Shown here: positions 17,968 to 26,281 of the stretch, one piece after another | How the letters are laid out: each line of letters begins with the position of its first letter | How positions within the stretch are numbered: the stretch's first letter is position 1 | Assembly (NCBI RefSeq): GCF_010725885.1 | Contig: NZ_AP022600.1 | Location: 5,580,001 to 5,644,000, forward strand | Length of the DNA stretch: 64,000 nt | Source: Mycolicibacterium tokaiense | Lineage (GTDB): Bacteria; Actinomycetota; Actinomycetes; Mycobacteriales; Mycobacteriaceae | Reading direction: 5' to 3' | Notes under the pieces: generated by a model | Told to the model about the DNA's origin: nothing | The model's input: only the letters and a program-made list of their open reading frames with translations | Databases searched by the model: none | Position numbers and translations under genes: made by a program

Positions 17968-18858
17968 CTAGACGAAGTAGTGCTCGCCCCGCATGTCCTC
18001 CAACAACGTCGGGTGCTCCGGCGTCCAGCCGAGCAGCTGCTGAGTGTGCTTGCTCGAGGTCGGATTGTCCAGCGCCGCAACCCAACCGATGAACTGCAGC
18101 TGCTCAGTGGCCTCCTCGGGCGACACGCCGACCGCGGGCACCCCGAGGCGAGCGCCGATCACTTTGGCGATGTCCCGAAACGGTATGCCTTCCTCGGCCG
18201 CTCCGTGCAGCACCGCCCCGGCCGGCGCCGACTCGATGGCCAGCCGGTACAGCCGCGCGGCGTCGCGGTTGTCGACGGCGGGCCAGCGGTTGGCGCCGTC
18301 GCCGATGTAAATCGACTGACCGGTGCGGCGGGCGTTGGCGATGAGGGCCGGGATGAACCCCTGGAGGTCGGTCGGCCCGTGCACGGTGGGCGCCAACCGG
18401 ATCACGATGGCCCGCACGCCCTGTTCGGCCAGCGCGAGCGCAGCAGCTTCGGACGCCCCCCGCGGGCCCGTACCCACCATGTCCTCGGTGGCGAGCGCAC
18501 CAGGCGAGGCGGCGGCGAGCGTGGCGGTTCCGGAGGTGTTGATGAACGGCTTTCCGGACCCGGTCAGAGCGGCGCCCATGGCCTCGACAGCCCGCACGTC
18601 GGCCTCGGCCGAGGCGGCGTAGTCGGAGAAGTCGTGCTTGTAGGCCAGGTGAATGACGCCGTCGGCGTCCCGGGCGGCGGCGGCCAGGATCTCGAGGTCG
18701 TCGAGGGTGCCGCGGACCACCTGCGCGCCGGCGCTGGTCAGCGCGTCGGCCGAGGCCTGCGAACGAGCCAGCCCGACCACGGTATGGCCGTGATCCCACA
18801 GCTCGCGCACCACCAGTGAGCCGATGTGTCCGGAGGCGCCGGTGACAAAAATTCGCAT
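17968..18858 (-). CDS. NAD-dependent epimerase/dehydratase-family oxidoreductase (extended SDR)
   Basis: Extended short-chain dehydrogenase of 296 aa. The Rossmann motif MRIFVTGASGHIGSLVVREL opens the protein and a DGVIHLAYK segment follows. The usual YxxxK is not evident: the region after INTSGTATLAA has no tyrosine in the expected spacing, so catalysis may be atypical or the protein may work as an atypical NmrA-like/SDR sensor or reductase. It is divergent from a TetR regulator, with a strong 21-base palindrome between them, and is the likely target of that regulator. Confidence 0.82.
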   Translation of the reverse strand: MRIFVTGASGHIGSLVVRELWDHGHTVVGLARSQASADALTSAGAQVVRGTLDDLEILAAAARDADGVIHLAYKHDFSDYAASAEADVRAVEAMGAALTGSGKPFINTSGTATLAAASPGALATEDMVGTGPRGASEAAALALAEQGVRAIVIRLAPTVHGPTDLQGFIPALIANARRTGQSIYIGDGANRWPAVDNRDAARLYRLAIESAPAGAVLHGAAEEGIPFRDIAKVIGARLGVPAVGVSPEEATEQLQFIGWVAALDNPTSSKHTQQLLGWTPEHPTLLEDMRGEHYFV

Positions 18859-18877
18859 GGTTCATCCTTCGTGTCCG

Positions 18878-18898
18878 TGATGTCAGTGAATGACATCA
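18878..18898. promoter_or_regulatory. TetR operator, perfect palindrome
   Basis: TGATGTCA and TGACATCA flank a five-base spacer, a perfect eight-base inverted repeat. It lies 20 bases upstream of the SDR start and 46 bases upstream of the TetR start, so one site could control both genes. This is the most convincing operator in the window on symmetry and position. Confidence 0.72.
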
Positions 18899-18907
18899 AC
18901 CTACGCC

Positions 18908-18928
18908 TGATGTCAGCGTCTGTCATGG
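18908..18928. promoter_or_regulatory. second, weaker TetR operator
   Basis: The left half-site TGATGTCA is repeated exactly, and the right half (TGTCATGG) keeps five of eight symmetric positions with the same five-base spacer. Its centre is 30 bases from that of the first operator, about three helical turns, so two dimers would sit on the same face of the DNA. It lies just upstream of the TetR start codon. Confidence 0.58.
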
Positions 18929-18943
18929 CTCTAGAATTCCCGC

Positions 18944-19501
18944 ATGGCTCGCTGGGAACCCGACGCGCAGGGCCGGCTGGAACGGGCCGCCCTGGAGCTG
19001 TACTCCGAGCGCGGGTTCGACCAGACCACCGTCGCGGAGATCGCCGAACGCGCGGGCGTCACCGAGCGCACCTTCTTCCGGCACTTCGCCGACAAGCGGG
19101 AGGTGCTGTTCCGCGGCGAGGCGCTCACCCAGGCCATGAACGCCGCCCTGGCGGCAGTGCCGGACTCCACCGCACCGATGGACGCGGTCGCCACCGCCCT
19201 GGAAGCGACCGCGGAGTTCTTCGACGAGCGCAAGCCGTACTCGGTGAAACGTCAGGCGGTGATCAACGCCAATCCTGCTCTGCAGGAACGGGAATTGATC
19301 AAACTGGCCTCGATGGCCACGCTTCTGGGCGACGGTCTGCGCCACCGCGGTGTCGGCGAACCGGCGGCCAGCCTGGCCGCCCAGGCCGGCATCGGCGTTT
19401 TCAAAGTGGCCTTCGAACGGTGGCTCGCCGATAGCCGGGACCGCAACTTCGGCGTGCACATCCGCGAATCGATCGCCGAACTGCGGGCCGTCACCGGCTG
19501 A
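18944..19501 (+). CDS. TetR/AcrR family transcriptional regulator
   Basis: DNA-binding repressor of 185 aa. The N-terminal TetR helix-turn-helix (about residues 10-56) is canonical: ALELYSERGFDQTTVAEIAERAGVTERTFFRHFADKREVLF. The C-terminal all-helical part should bind an unknown ligand. It is divergent from the SDR gene, and two palindromic sites of identical half-site lie between them, so it probably represses itself and the SDR. Its 3' end overlaps the convergent UvrA-like gene by 11 bases. Confidence 0.9.
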   Translation: MARWEPDAQGRLERAALELYSERGFDQTTVAEIAERAGVTERTFFRHFADKREVLFRGEALTQAMNAALAAVPDSTAPMDAVATALEATAEFFDERKPYSVKRQAVINANPALQERELIKLASMATLLGDGLRHRGVGEPAASLAAQAGIGVFKVAFERWLADSRDRNFGVHIRESIAELRAVTG

Positions 19502-21995
19502 GAGCAGCCGCCAGATACGGTGCGGTGCGGCTGTCGGGGTGGGCGGCCACCTGGGCCGGGGTGCCGGCCACCACCACCTCCCCGCCCTCATCGCCGCCGC
19601 CGGGGCCGAGATCGATGACGTGATCGGCGCCCGCCACCACGGTCATGTCGTGTTCGGCCACCACGACGGTGTTGCCGGCGTCGACCAGCCGATGCAGCTG
19701 ACGTTCCAGCAGTTCGACATCGGACGGGTGCAGTCCGGTGGTGGGTTCGTCGAGTACATAGAGCGTGTGGCCGCGCTTGGCGCGCTGCAGTTCCGACGCC
19801 AGCTTGATGCGCTGGGCCTCACCGCCGGACAGCTCGGTCGCGGGCTGACCCAGGCGCAGATACCCGAGCCCGACCTCGCGCAGTGTCACCAGACTCCGTG
19901 CGGCAGCGGGCAGATCGGCCAGGAACTCACCCGCCTCGTCCACGGTCATCGCCAGCACGTCGGCGATGGTGCGGCCGCGATAGGTGACCTCCAGGGTCTC
20001 CTCCGAGTAGCGGGCGCCCCTGCACGTCGGGCAGGTCGCGTAGGTGCCGGGCAGGAACAGCAGCTCCACCGCCACAAAACCCTCACCCTGGCAGGTGTCA
20101 CACCGTCCCTCGGCGACATTGAAGGAGAAGCGGCCCGCACTCCAACCGCGGCGCCGGGCTTCGTCGGTGTCGGCGAACGCCTTACGCACCGCGTCGAAGA
20201 GCCCGGTGTAGGTGGCCAGATTGGACCGTGGCGTCCGCCCGATCGGTCGCTGGTCCACGGTGACCAACCGGCCGATGAGCTCGGCGCCGTCGGCGGTGAC
20301 GCCGGCGCTCGCGTCGGCATCGATGTCGAGCATCTCCTCGTCGCCCTCGGCCTCGGTGGCCTCGGTCCGGCCGAGATGGCGGGCCAGGACGTCGCCGAGC
20401 ACCTTGCACACCAGCGTGGACTTGCCGGACCCGGACACCCCCGTCACCGCGACAAACGCGCCCAGCGGGATGTCGACATCGACGTCGGCCAGATTGTGGA
20501 AGCTGATTCCCCGCAACGCCAGCGTGCCCACCGGCGTTCGGGAAGAATTGTGCTGCAGCACTTTCCGGTCAAAGAGGTAGCGGCGCGTGACGGAGGAGTC
20601 AACCTCGGCCAGCCCGTCCACCGGACCGCTGTAGAGCACGTCGCCGCCCAGCTCGCCTGCGCCCGGGCCGACGTCGACCACCCAGTCGGCGCGGCGCACC
20701 ACGTCCATGTCGTGTTCGACGACGAACAGCGAGTTGCCGGCCCGGCGCAGCCGGTCGAGCACCTCCAGCAATGGCTCGGCGTCGGCGGGATGCAGGCCCG
20801 CCGACGGCTCGTCGAGAACGTAGAGCACGCCGAACAGGCCCGCGCGCAACTGAGTGGCCAGCCGCAGCCGTTGCAACTCCCCCGGTGACACCGACGGCGT
20901 GCGCCGGTTCAGGCTCAGGTAGCCGAGTCCGAGATCGACCAGCACGGCGATGCGGGCCACCAGGTCGGCGGCGATCATGGTGGCCACCTCGGTGAACTCA
21001 CCGGACTCGGTGGATTCGTAGGCCGCGGCGAATTCGGTTCGGGTGGCGGCCGGTTGCAGCACCTCGGCCAGTACCGTCAACGGCAAGGAGACCAGTTCGG
21101 CGATGTTGTGCCCGGCGAAGGTGACCGCCAGCGCCTCGGGTCGCAGGCCCGATCCTGTGCACATCGGGCAGACCACACTGTCGACGTACTGCAACACCCG
21201 GCGTCGCATCATCGCGCTCTGCGAATTGGCCAGCGTGTGCCGGACGTGCCGCTCGGCGCTGCTGAAGGTGCCGTTGTAGTAATAGTCGGCGGTCACCGGG
21301 TGCTGACTCGGATCGATCTCGACGGTGGGCTGCTCATCGGTGAACAGGATCCAATCACGCTGACGCTTGGGCAGTTTGCGCCACGGCTTGTCGATGTCGT
21401 ACCCGAGGGTGATGAGGATGTCGCGCAGGTTCTGCCCCTGCCAGGCGCCCGGCCAGGCCGCGACCGCACCCTCCCGGATGCTCAGCGTGGGATCGGGCAC
21501 CAGCGTCTGCTCGCTCACCCGGTGGATGCGCCCCAGGCCGTGGCACTCCGGACAGGCCCCCACGGTGGTGTTCGGCGAGAAGGCGTCGGAGTCCAACCGC
21601 TCGGTGGCCCCGGCCGGGTAGCTGCCGGCCCGGGACAACAGCATGCGCAACAGATTCGACAGCGTGGTGACCGTGCCGACGGTGGAGCGCGAACTGGTGG
21701 CCCCGCGGCGCTGCTGCAGTGCCACCGCGGGCGGCAGCCCCGTGATGTCGTCGACCTTGGGGGCGTCGTTGGGGAGCAACAGCCGGCGTGCGTAGGGCGC
21801 CACCGACTCGAAGTACCGGCGCTGCGCCTCGGCGTACACAGTGCCGAACGCCAATGACGACTTACCCGACCCGGAGACGCCGGTGAACACCACAAACGCG
21901 TCCCGCGGGGCGGCCACGTCGACCGATCTCAGGTTGTGCACACGAGACCCACGCACCCGCACGTAGCGGTCCGGTTCGTCACTCATCGGCTCCAT
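19491..21995 (-). CDS. UvrA-like ABC ATPase (UvrA2 class, no UvrB-binding region)
   Basis: Tandem ABC ATPase of 834 aa related to excinuclease subunit UvrA but about 100-130 residues shorter. Walker A motifs GVSGSGKSS (residues 39-47) and GVSGSGKST are both present, with signature sequences VSPGELQRLRLA and LSGGEAQRIKLA and two Walker B regions (VLDEPSAGLHP, VLDEPTTGLHP). A zinc module with CDTCQGEGF and CPTCRG is kept. The missing length corresponds to the UvrB-binding part, as in UvrA2/DrrC-type paralogues linked to tolerance of DNA-binding drugs. ATG 21995 is used; ATG 21986 with GGAG just ahead is an alternative. Confidence 0.86.
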   Translation of the reverse strand: MEPMSDEPDRYVRVRGSRVHNLRSVDVAAPRDAFVVFTGVSGSGKSSLAFGTVYAEAQRRYFESVAPYARRLLLPNDAPKVDDITGLPPAVALQQRRGATSSRSTVGTVTTLSNLLRMLLSRAGSYPAGATERLDSDAFSPNTTVGACPECHGLGRIHRVSEQTLVPDPTLSIREGAVAAWPGAWQGQNLRDILITLGYDIDKPWRKLPKRQRDWILFTDEQPTVEIDPSQHPVTADYYYNGTFSSAERHVRHTLANSQSAMMRRRVLQYVDSVVCPMCTGSGLRPEALAVTFAGHNIAELVSLPLTVLAEVLQPAATRTEFAAAYESTESGEFTEVATMIAADLVARIAVLVDLGLGYLSLNRRTPSVSPGELQRLRLATQLRAGLFGVLYVLDEPSAGLHPADAEPLLEVLDRLRRAGNSLFVVEHDMDVVRRADWVVDVGPGAGELGGDVLYSGPVDGLAEVDSSVTRRYLFDRKVLQHNSSRTPVGTLALRGISFHNLADVDVDIPLGAFVAVTGVSGSGKSTLVCKVLGDVLARHLGRTEATEAEGDEEMLDIDADASAGVTADGAELIGRLVTVDQRPIGRTPRSNLATYTGLFDAVRKAFADTDEARRRGWSAGRFSFNVAEGRCDTCQGEGFVAVELLFLPGTYATCPTCRGARYSEETLEVTYRGRTIADVLAMTVDEAGEFLADLPAAARSLVTLREVGLGYLRLGQPATELSGGEAQRIKLASELQRAKRGHTLYVLDEPTTGLHPSDVELLERQLHRLVDAGNTVVVAEHDMTVVAGADHVIDLGPGGGDEGGEVVVAGTPAQVAAHPDSRTAPYLAAALSR

Positions 21996-22009
21996 TGTCG
22001 CCCATGCGA

Positions 22010-23233
22010 CTACAGGTGGGCCTCCACCACGTCCGCGCCGCGGCCGCTCCCGCCGGCGCGCGCGAAGCCGGCAGCCACCCGCGCGGCGCCCGAGGTCATG
22101 CCGATGGCCGACAGCACGCCCGAGCGCAGCCGCGCCGTGGTGAGCCGGCGGGCCGGCAGCCGGGTGCCGCAGCGCGCGACCTCGACCCGGCGGGCCACCT
22201 CGAACTGGTCACGTCCGAACGGCACAGCACACACCGGCACACCACGGCTGAGCGCTTTCTGCGTGACGCCCATCCCGCCGTGGGTCACCACGCACACCGC
22301 CCGGTCCAGGATGGGGACGTGCGGGGCGAACCGCCGGACGGTGACGCGCGGGTGAGCGGCCAGGTCCAGGGCGTCCGCACCGGCGGGCACGGTAGCCACC
22401 ACGTGCAGCGGCTGATCGGCCAGCGCCTGCACGGTCGTGCGCACCAGCACCGAATCTGCTTGTGCCACCGACGATGTAGTCACCATGACCACCGGCAGGG
22501 TGATGTCGGTGAGCCAGTCGGGCGGCTCACCCTGGGGTGGTTCGAAGATCGCCGGCCCGATCAGGTGCACGTCGTCACCCCAGGTGATCCCCGGGTACTG
22601 GAACGGTTCCGCCGTGGCCACCAGCATCCCGTCCGCGCGCCGGGTCAGGTCACCGACCGAGCCCACCCGCGGCAGCCCGAGCCGGGCGCGCAGCGGGTTG
22701 ACCGCGCGCCGGAACGGCCGATCGAAGATGTAGGAGGTGACCAGCCGGGCGCCCAGATCGCGCACCGTGCCCACCAGATCGGACCGGGGGGCGTAGCCGG
22801 GGCCAAAAGGGGCGGCGCCGGGCGCGTCGAGGTACGGGACGAACGGGCTGAACACCAGCTTGGGCAGTCGGCCGGTCTCCGCGGCCGACATGGCGCCCCA
22901 GCAGTTCGCGTCGATGAGCAGCAGGTCGGGCTGCGCGTCGACGAGGGCCGCGCGCAGGTCGGCGACTTCGAGCGCCGCGCGCCGGCCCAGCACCTGGACG
23001 GTCAGCTCGGCAGCGCGCAGGGTGCTGCCCGACTCCGGGTCCTGTTCCTGGATGGCCTCGATGCGCGGATCCACCGGCTGCGCCGCAAAACCCAGCCCGC
23101 GGCACAGCCCCACCCCGGCTGCGAGCGTGCGGACGTGGATCTGGTGGCCGCGGTCGTGGAGTTCACGCAACAACGCGCAGAACGGGTACAGGTGGCCCAG
23201 CGCCGGCGACATGTAGGCCAGGATCACCGCCAC
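22010..23233 (-). CDS. GT1-family (UGT/MGT-type) glycosyltransferase
   Basis: Cytosolic or peripheral GT-B glycosyltransferase of 407 aa. The acceptor half starts VILAYMSPALGHLYPFCALL, and the donor half carries the family motif VVTHGGMGVTQKALSRGVPVCAVPFGRDQFEVARRV, which binds the nucleotide sugar. Members include macrolide and flavonoid glycosyltransferases and the zeaxanthin glucosyltransferase CrtX. Its position 32 bases from idi and next to crtE-crtI-crtB makes a carotenoid or terpenoid acceptor plausible, but this is context only. The GTG start at 23233 has no strong ribosome site. Confidence 0.82.
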   Translation of the reverse strand: MAVILAYMSPALGHLYPFCALLRELHDRGHQIHVRTLAAGVGLCRGLGFAAQPVDPRIEAIQEQDPESGSTLRAAELTVQVLGRRAALEVADLRAALVDAQPDLLLIDANCWGAMSAAETGRLPKLVFSPFVPYLDAPGAAPFGPGYAPRSDLVGTVRDLGARLVTSYIFDRPFRRAVNPLRARLGLPRVGSVGDLTRRADGMLVATAEPFQYPGITWGDDVHLIGPAIFEPPQGEPPDWLTDITLPVVMVTTSSVAQADSVLVRTTVQALADQPLHVVATVPAGADALDLAAHPRVTVRRFAPHVPILDRAVCVVTHGGMGVTQKALSRGVPVCAVPFGRDQFEVARRVEVARCGTRLPARRLTTARLRSGVLSAIGMTSGAARVAAGFARAGGSGRGADVVEAHL

Positions 23234-23265
23234 CGGGCACCGATCCGAGGGCTCGACGGCACCGA

Positions 23266-23823
23266 ATGATGGGCGTGAGCAACAACGGCGCCCCCCACCC
23301 CGAGCTGGTGGTTCTGGTCGACGAGCAGGGCCGCAGCATCGGCACGGCCCCCAAGTCCGAGGTCCACCACGACACCACCCCGCTGCACCTGGCGTTCTCG
23401 TGTTATCTCTTCGACCCGGCCGGCAACGTGCTGATGACCCGCCGCGCGCTGGACAAGCGTGCCTTCCCCGGGGTGTGGACCAACTCGTTCTGCGGGCACC
23501 CCGGCCCCGACGAGGACCTCGACAGCGCGGTGCAGCGCCGTGCCCTGACCGAGCTGGGTGTGCCGGTCACCGACCTGCGTTGCGTTCTGCCCGATTTCCG
23601 CTACCACGCGGTGGACGCCGCCGGGGTGGCGGAGAACGAACTGTGCCCGGTATACCGCGCGGTGGCGGCGGGACCGGTGGTCGCCGACCCGGCCGAGGTG
23701 ATGGACTGGGTGTGGGTGTCGTGGGCGCAGCTGCGCGACGCGGCCCGCTCGCCGTGGCTGATCAGCCCGTGGATGGCCGAGCAGGTGCCGCTGCTCGAGG
23801 CCGCCGACGCCCATGTGAGCTGA
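23266..23823 (+). CDS. idi: isopentenyl-diphosphate delta-isomerase, type I
   Basis: Nudix-fold enzyme of about 185 aa that interconverts IPP and DMAPP. The catalytic cysteine lies in TNSFCGHPGPDED and the partner glutamate in AENELCPVY; DWVWVSWAQL is also typical. It supplies the allylic primer for the GGPP synthase encoded by the neighbouring crtE. The gene is convergent to crtB, with a five-base gap. The start is uncertain: ATG 23266, ATG 23269 and GTG 23275 are all in frame and none has a clear ribosome site. Confidence 0.92.
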   Translation: MMGVSNNGAPHPELVVLVDEQGRSIGTAPKSEVHHDTTPLHLAFSCYLFDPAGNVLMTRRALDKRAFPGVWTNSFCGHPGPDEDLDSAVQRRALTELGVPVTDLRCVLPDFRYHAVDAAGVAENELCPVYRAVAAGPVVADPAEVMDWVWVSWAQLRDAARSPWLISPWMAEQVPLLEAADAHVS

Positions 23824-23828
23824 TCCGC

Positions 23829-24779
23829 TCACGCCGCCGGAGAGCGCAGGCGCGCCGCCCACGCGCGCACGATGCCGGTGCCGGCCACCGCGAGGCGTCG
23901 CGCAGTGCCCACGGTCGCACGCCCGGTGAAGATCTGGAAGTCCATCCGCTCGATCTGCTCCAGGATCTGCGAGTAGAGCGTCAGCGCGGCGGACACACAC
24001 GGCCGCGATTGCGGCGTGAGCATCGCGATGCCCGGGCGTGCCTCGTCATACACCTGCCGGGCCATCGCGTGCTGCTCCCGCAGCGCGCTGCGCACCCGCG
24101 GTTCGGTGGTGCCGTGAATCTGACACCAGGACAACAGCTCTCGATCCACCCGGTGGGCAGCCAGCTCGTCGGCAGGCAGGTACACCCGGCCCCGCCGCAG
24201 GTCCTCGTCGACGTCACGCAGGAAGTTGGTCAGTTGAAAAGCAGTGCCCAGTGCGGCGGCATGCGGGGCGGCTTCCTCGCGGGGCACGACCGTGCCGAGG
24301 ATGGGCAGCGTCTGCAGGCCGATGACCTCGGCTGACCCGTACATATACTGTTGCAGCGCAGCACGATCGGGATAGTCGGTGACGGTCAGGTCCATCCGCA
24401 TGGAGGCCAGGAACGCGTCGAAGAGATCCCACCCGAGGTCGTAGTGCTGCGCGGTGTGTATCACCGCGGTCAGCGTGGGGTCGTCCAGGGTGTCCTTGTC
24501 CCCCTTCAGGCCGGCGGCCAGATCATCCGAGAGCACTGTGAGCTCACGGGCCCGCTGCTCGTCGGTGCGGGTGGGATCCACCTCGTCGAGGATGTCGTCG
24601 GCCCGGCGGGCGAACCCGTAGAGCGCGTGCACGGCAGGACGCTGTGCGGGTGAGAGCAGGCGGGTGGCCAGGAAGAACGTCTTGCCATGCTCGGCGTTGA
24701 GCTCACGGCAGCGCCCGTAGGCCTGGCGCAGTGCGGGATCGGTGATCCCGGCGGCGTCGAGTTCGGATTTCTCGCTCAC
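23829..24779 (-). CDS. crtB: phytoene synthase
   Basis: Squalene/phytoene synthase-family enzyme of 316 aa that joins two GGPP molecules head to head to 15-cis-phytoene at the membrane face. Both aspartate-rich regions are intact: YGFARRADDILDEVD and FQLTNFLRDVDEDLRRGRVYLP. The GTG at 24779 (VSEKSELDAAG) overlaps the crtI stop in GTGA, so crtE, crtI and crtB are one coupled operon. The C-terminal region beyond about residue 290 is basic and variable. Confidence 0.94.
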   Translation of the reverse strand: MSEKSELDAAGITDPALRQAYGRCRELNAEHGKTFFLATRLLSPAQRPAVHALYGFARRADDILDEVDPTRTDEQRARELTVLSDDLAAGLKGDKDTLDDPTLTAVIHTAQHYDLGWDLFDAFLASMRMDLTVTDYPDRAALQQYMYGSAEVIGLQTLPILGTVVPREEAAPHAAALGTAFQLTNFLRDVDEDLRRGRVYLPADELAAHRVDRELLSWCQIHGTTEPRVRSALREQHAMARQVYDEARPGIAMLTPQSRPCVSAALTLYSQILEQIERMDFQIFTGRATVGTARRLAVAGTGIVRAWAARLRSPAA

Positions 24780-26281
24780 CGGTGCACCTCGGAGACGGAC
24801 CGGGCCACCGGGGTCCCGGTGATCCGGTCGGCGGCCAGGCGCCCGGACATGACGGCGGTGGGCACTCCGACACCGGGCACCGTCGAGGACCCGGCCAGCA
24901 CCACGTTGTCGACCCCGCGCACCGTGTTCGCGGGACGGAACGGACCCGTCTGGGCGAAGTTGTGGGCCAGCGCGAACGGACTTCCCGCGGCCATGCCCTG
25001 CCGGGCCCAGTCCGCCGGGGTCACGACGTGCAGCACCTCGGCGTCCTGGCCGACACCCGGCAGCCGGGTGGACACCACGTCGAGCATGTGCTCGACGTAG
25101 CTCGACGAGGTGGCGTCCCAATCCACCTGTCCCACTTGGGTGTTGGGTGCCGGGGCCAGCACGTAGAGCAGGTCGCGTCCAGCCGGTGCGAGCGAGGGAT
25201 CACTGGCGGTGGGCCGGGTGACCAGTAGCGACGGATCGCTCATCACCCGCCCGTCGGTGATGATGTCGCGGAAGGTCTGATCCCAGGCCTGGCCGAAGAC
25301 GATGGTGTGGTGATCGGGTGCGGCCTCGACGGCGCGGCAGCCGACGTGGGCCACCACCGCCGACGGGGCCGGCCGCAGCGGCACCAACCGGCGCGGGGTG
25401 CGCCGCAACAGCCGGTAGGTGTCGGGCAGCTCGGTGGTCAGCACCACCGCGTCGGCCTCGATGCGCTCACCGGTCGCGGTCCGCACCGCGGTGGCGCGCG
25501 AGCCGCTCCACTCCAGATCGGTGACTGCGGCGCCGTAGCGGAACTCCACCCCGGCGGCCTGCGCTGCCGCGGCCATCGCGTCGGGCAACGCACGCATGCC
25601 GCCGCGCGGGAAGTACACCCCGGCCACGGTGTCCATGTAAGCGATCACGGCGTACACCGCCAACGCGCTCTGCGGGGGCACCCCGGCGTACAGCGCCTGG
25701 AAGGTGAAGACCCGCAACAGCCGCTCGTCGTGCAGATAGCGGCGGATGACGTTCTCCCAGCGCCGGAACCCGCCCAGGGCCACCAGTTTGGCCAGGCCGG
25801 GGGTGACCAGTGCCAGCGGGGAGTCGAAATTGGACCCGATGAACCCGTCGAACTCGGTCTCGTACAGCTTGGTCAGCCACGCCCGCAGCCGCAGGTAGGC
25901 GTCGGCCTCGCGCCGCCCGGCGAACCGCTCGATCTCGGCGTACATCTCCTGGGCTCCGGTGTGCACCGCCAGTGCGTTGCCGTCGGCGAAAGACGCCCGG
26001 TAGGCCGGGTGCACCGGCTCCAGCTCGAGGCGGTCGGTGAGCTTCTCCCCGACCGCGGCGAACGCGTCGTCGATGATGTCGGGCATGGTGAGCACCGTGG
26101 GACCGGTGTCGATCCGGTAGCCGGCGATGTCAGCCCGGCCGACCCGCCCACCGGGGTGCTGGTCGCGTTCGACCACGGTGACGGTGCGGCCCCGCCCGGC
26201 CAGTTGCAGCGCGGCCGACAGGCCGGAGAGCCCGGCTCCCACGACGACCACGCGGTCGGTTCTTCCCCCAACGGTGCGCAT
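24776..26281 (-). CDS. crtI: phytoene desaturase
   Basis: FAD-dependent bacterial-type phytoene desaturase of 501 aa, expected to convert phytoene to lycopene. The FAD fold is VVVVGAGLSGLSAALQLAGRGRTVTVVERDQHPGGR near residues 10-46, YRIDTGPTVLTMPD follows, and the C-terminal VLAGSSTVPGVGVPTAVMSGRLAADRI is the family signature. It sits in order between crtE (TGATG overlap at 26281) and crtB (GTGA overlap). It differs from the CrtI/CrtD-like gene at 4468-6012 in lacking the long C-terminal extension. Confidence 0.93.
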   Translation of the reverse strand: MRTVGGRTDRVVVVGAGLSGLSAALQLAGRGRTVTVVERDQHPGGRVGRADIAGYRIDTGPTVLTMPDIIDDAFAAVGEKLTDRLELEPVHPAYRASFADGNALAVHTGAQEMYAEIERFAGRREADAYLRLRAWLTKLYETEFDGFIGSNFDSPLALVTPGLAKLVALGGFRRWENVIRRYLHDERLLRVFTFQALYAGVPPQSALAVYAVIAYMDTVAGVYFPRGGMRALPDAMAAAAQAAGVEFRYGAAVTDLEWSGSRATAVRTATGERIEADAVVLTTELPDTYRLLRRTPRRLVPLRPAPSAVVAHVGCRAVEAAPDHHTIVFGQAWDQTFRDIITDGRVMSDPSLLVTRPTASDPSLAPAGRDLLYVLAPAPNTQVGQVDWDATSSSYVEHMLDVVSTRLPGVGQDAEVLHVVTPADWARQGMAAGSPFALAHNFAQTGPFRPANTVRGVDNVVLAGSSTVPGVGVPTAVMSGRLAADRITGTPVARSVSEVHR

